From positions 1-7,513 of the forward strand of contig CALCUQ010000151.1 in NCBI GenBank assembly GCA_937906795.1: 7,513 bases of DNA. The letters are read 5' to 3'. Origin of the DNA: an uncultured Bacteroidales bacterium. Lineage in GTDB: Bacteria; Bacteroidota; Bacteroidia; Bacteroidales; UBA932. Under the pieces are notes generated by a model. That model saw nothing but the letters and a program-made list of their open reading frames with translations, was not told where the DNA came from and made no database searches. Numbering within the stretch: the stretch's first letter is position 1; each line of letters begins with the position of its first letter. A program made the translations under genes and the position numbers. Shown in pieces: positions 6,510 to 7,513 of this stretch.

Positions 6510-7076
6510 TTAGAACTCATTGCCAAATTCACCTGTTGAACTTTCTGTATTTTCTCCAAATCCGCCACCTTGATATCCTCCAAATCCACCTCCAGGTCTA
6601 AAACCTTGTCTGCCCATTGGTCCATTCTGATACCCTCCATTGCTATATCTGCTGTCAATGAAATATAACTTTTGAATCTGTTGGGGAGAAAGGAATTCTC
6701 TGTATTGGCTGTAAAATTTCTCTTTTATCTGTACCAGTTCCTTCTCTTTTGCAAAGCCGTTAAGTATGTTCTGTTCAACCTCACTGTCTTTTAGAGGCAA
6801 TCTTTCCCCTTTCTCATCTCTTTGAGGCATTATTCTTCTGTATTTCCTGCTTGTTTGGATAACCTCATTGCAATAACTTAGATAAGTCTGAGTAAACTGT
6901 TCAGCTTTTTGATTGTCAAGTTCAAGAGCTTTGATAAGTTCATTGCATTTTTTTCTGATCATCTGTTCTATATTGGGTTTCTTGTTGTCCTGCCTTTGTC
7001 TGTGTCTTTGTTGGGCCAGTGTAATGGAGCATGTAAAGATTGCCAAACATGCTAAAATGCATAATCTCTTTATCAT
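6510..7076 (-). CDS. Secreted Spy/CpxP-like protein with glycine-rich tail
   Basis: The 188-residue protein has a signal peptide: MIKR, a hydrophobic core (residues 5-20) and a likely cut at TLA-QQ (21/22). The Cys at residue 16 is in the core and does not sit in a convincing lipobox. The mature part begins with a basic run (RHRQRQ), then three predicted helices (about 35-55, 58-83 and 97-140) rich in Lys, Glu and Gln, with FLSPQQIQKLYFID (128-141). That pattern of helices and an L-S/T-x-x-Q-like motif resembles the Spy/CpxP periplasmic stress proteins and the small DUF-type relatives common in Bacteroidota. After about residue 145 comes a low-complexity tail of Gly, Phe, Tyr and Gln (GGYQNGPMG, PGGGFGGYQGGGFG), unusual for the family. 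Such genes often sit next to an ECF sigma factor, but here it stands alone between tig and a clpP-like start. A chaperone or metal-stress role is inference. I found no convincing TAnnTTTG upstream on its strand. Confidence 0.75.
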   Translation of the reverse strand: MIKRLCILACLAIFTCSITLAQQRHRQRQDNKKPNIEQMIRKKCNELIKALELDNQKAEQFTQTYLSYCNEVIQTSRKYRRIMPQRDEKGERLPLKDSEVEQNILNGFAKEKELVQIKEKFYSQYREFLSPQQIQKLYFIDSRYSNGGYQNGPMGRQGFRPGGGFGGYQGGGFGENTESSTGEFGNEF

Positions 7077-7137
7077 AATATCTGTTTTTAATAATGTTTT
7101 GTTTTTCTCTACTTTTTAGAGTGCTAAAATGTTAAAA

Positions 7138-7147
7138 GGTTTAAACC
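7138..7147. repeat. 10-bp perfect palindrome in the divergent gap
   Basis: GGTTTAAACC is a perfect palindrome, flanked by TTAAA on the left (7132-7136) and TTTAA on the right (7150-7154), one base out of symmetry. It lies in the 151-bp gap between the Spy-like gene and the clpP-like frame, 62 bp before the Spy-like ATG. It could be an operator for either side. The rest of this gap is AT-rich and shows no clear promoter on either strand. Confidence 0.3.
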
Positions 7148-7215
7148 AATTTAAAATGTATGTATTGATTTTTTATTAAATTTGTAGTTAATCTATTTTG
7201 GTAGAATAAAAATAT

Positions 7216-7220
7216 GGAGG
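7216..7220 (+). promoter_or_regulatory. GGAGG box before the clpP-like start
   Basis: GGAGG ends 7 bp before the ATG at 7228, an ideal Shine-Dalgarno spacing, and supports that start. Complete genes in this window have no such box. It overlaps a five-codon frame (MEDEK) from the ATG at 7214, whose TGA overlaps the ATG at 7228. Confidence 0.45.
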
Positions 7221-7227
7221 ATGAAAA

Positions 7228-7398
7228 ATGAATGAATTTGAGAAGTTTGCCAAAGGCCATTTAGGTATAAGTTCTTTGGCATTGGACAGATATAAAAAGG
7301 TAAATGCTGTATACGGAGTGCCTCAGGCACTTGCAACTGTTCCAACAGGAGCATATAAAGATAATCTTTGTGCTGCAGATTTTTTTATTCTAAATTGA
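7228..7398 (+). CDS. clpP: ClpP-like N-terminus, apparently broken near 7330
   Basis: The frame encodes 56 residues and stops at TGA. Its first 30 or so residues (MNEFEKFAKGHLGISSLALD, then RYKKVNAVYG) resemble the extended N-terminus of Bacteroidota ClpP, the proteolytic subunit of the Clp protease, and the place two genes on from tig fits the common tig-clpP-clpX order. A real ClpP would continue with a segment like TPTIIEERQLNV, then MDVFSRLMMDRIIFLG, and about 95 residues would fit before the window edge. Instead the frame reads VPQALATVPTGAYKDN and stops after FFILN, with no return of ClpP motifs (no Ser or His active-site segments) in any frame. The stop is TGA, whereas every sound gene here ends in TAA. 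It is therefore probably a truncated clpP joined to foreign sequence near 7330. The ClpP call is from memory of the family and could be wrong; a short independent peptide is the alternative. Confidence 0.45.
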   Translation: MNEFEKFAKGHLGISSLALDRYKKVNAVYGVPQALATVPTGAYKDNLCAADFFILN

Positions 7399-7513
7399 TA
7401 TCCTTCTACAGTACAAGATTTTTTTGAAACAATATATTTATACACTTCTTCAACATTATTGTAGAGTGGAAAGTTAATGGTTATGTGTCTTTCCTTCTTG
7501 TTGCCGAATTTGC
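7323..7513 (-). CDS. Unidentified protein, C-terminal fragment entering from the right edge
   Basis: On the minus strand a frame open from the window edge (first full codon at 7511-7509) encodes 62 residues without any Met and ends in TGA at 7325-7323. The composition is protein-like and mixed: KFGNKKERHITINFPLYN, then an amphipathic stretch VEEVYKYIVSKK, then CTVEGYQFRIKKSAAQRL and the end APVGTVASA. Its other strand is interrupted by stops after 7398, so this is the better coding candidate for 7400-7513. The last few codons and the stop lie in the segment that reads as clpP on the plus strand, so the native C-terminus has probably been cut off and replaced by read-through into a neighbour. 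I do not recognise the family. Too short for a functional claim. Confidence 0.45.
   Translation of the reverse strand, partial: KFGNKKERHITINFPLYNNVEEVYKYIVSKKSCTVEGYQFRIKKSAAQRLSLYAPVGTVASA

Noticed and set aside
7337..7369. Short palindromes CTGTT-CC-AACAG and AAAGAT-A-ATCTTT as possible recombination or attachment sites
   Set aside because: Arms of five and six bases are expected by chance in AT-rich DNA. No recombinase gene or matching copy is visible in the window.
7396..7398. TGA read as Trp, extending the clpP-like frame
   Set aside because: Reading on gives residues without ClpP motifs and meets TAG soon after. All sound genes use the standard code, and their Trp residues are covered by TGG.
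1..7513. CRISPR array, retron, diversity-generating retroelement, tRNA or rRNA
   Set aside because: No regularly spaced direct repeats, reverse transcriptase motif, template/variable repeat pair, or tRNA/rRNA-like sequence was seen on either strand.

Overview
The window looks like chromosomal DNA from an AT-rich member of the Bacteroidota, probably order Bacteroidales. Three things support this. Promoter-like sites follow the Bacteroidota pattern TTTG-N19/20-TAnnTTTG, and the copy TATATTTG occurs three times. The ATG starts of the complete genes lack Shine-Dalgarno sequences. The gene set (ferritin, trigger factor, LD-carboxypeptidase, bacterial PH-domain protein, small Spy-like secreted protein) is typical of that phylum. 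All eight well-supported stop codons are TAA.

Layout from left to right: (1) the 3' end of a gene resembling bacterial PH-domain proteins; (2) its own promoter, overlapped by a 26-bp imperfect palindrome, then a 199-residue membrane protein built from three related transmembrane hairpins, closed by a strong terminator; (3) a two-gene plus-strand unit of an S66 LD-carboxypeptidase and a secreted NAGPA-type phosphodiester glycosidase, both of which plausibly act on cell-wall or surface glycans; (4) a bidirectional terminator, then a minus-strand pair with ferritin first and a type I glutamine synthetase family enzyme 15 bp behind it; (5) a compact divergent promoter region shared by ferritin and trigger factor; (6) trigger factor (tig), a second bidirectional terminator, and a convergent gene for a secreted Spy/CpxP-like protein with a glycine-rich tail.

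The last 300 bases are the odd part. A plus-strand frame opens at 7228 behind a GGAGG box and reads like the N-terminus of Bacteroidota ClpP, which would fit the common tig-clpP-clpX order. The resemblance ends near 7330 and the frame stops at a TGA (7396-7398). From the right edge a minus-strand frame of 62 residues, with protein-like composition, runs head-on into the clpP-like segment and stops at a TGA inside it. The simplest reading is a junction near 7330 joining two truncated coding sequences, either a real insertion or rearrangement or an assembly chimera at a contig end.

I found no CRISPR array, tRNA, rRNA, transposase, recombinase or clear defence system. Most of the window is ordinary housekeeping DNA. 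The points worth a second look are the right-edge junction, the ferritin/glutamine synthetase pairing with unusual residues in the synthetase, and the three-hairpin membrane protein with a palindrome over its promoter.
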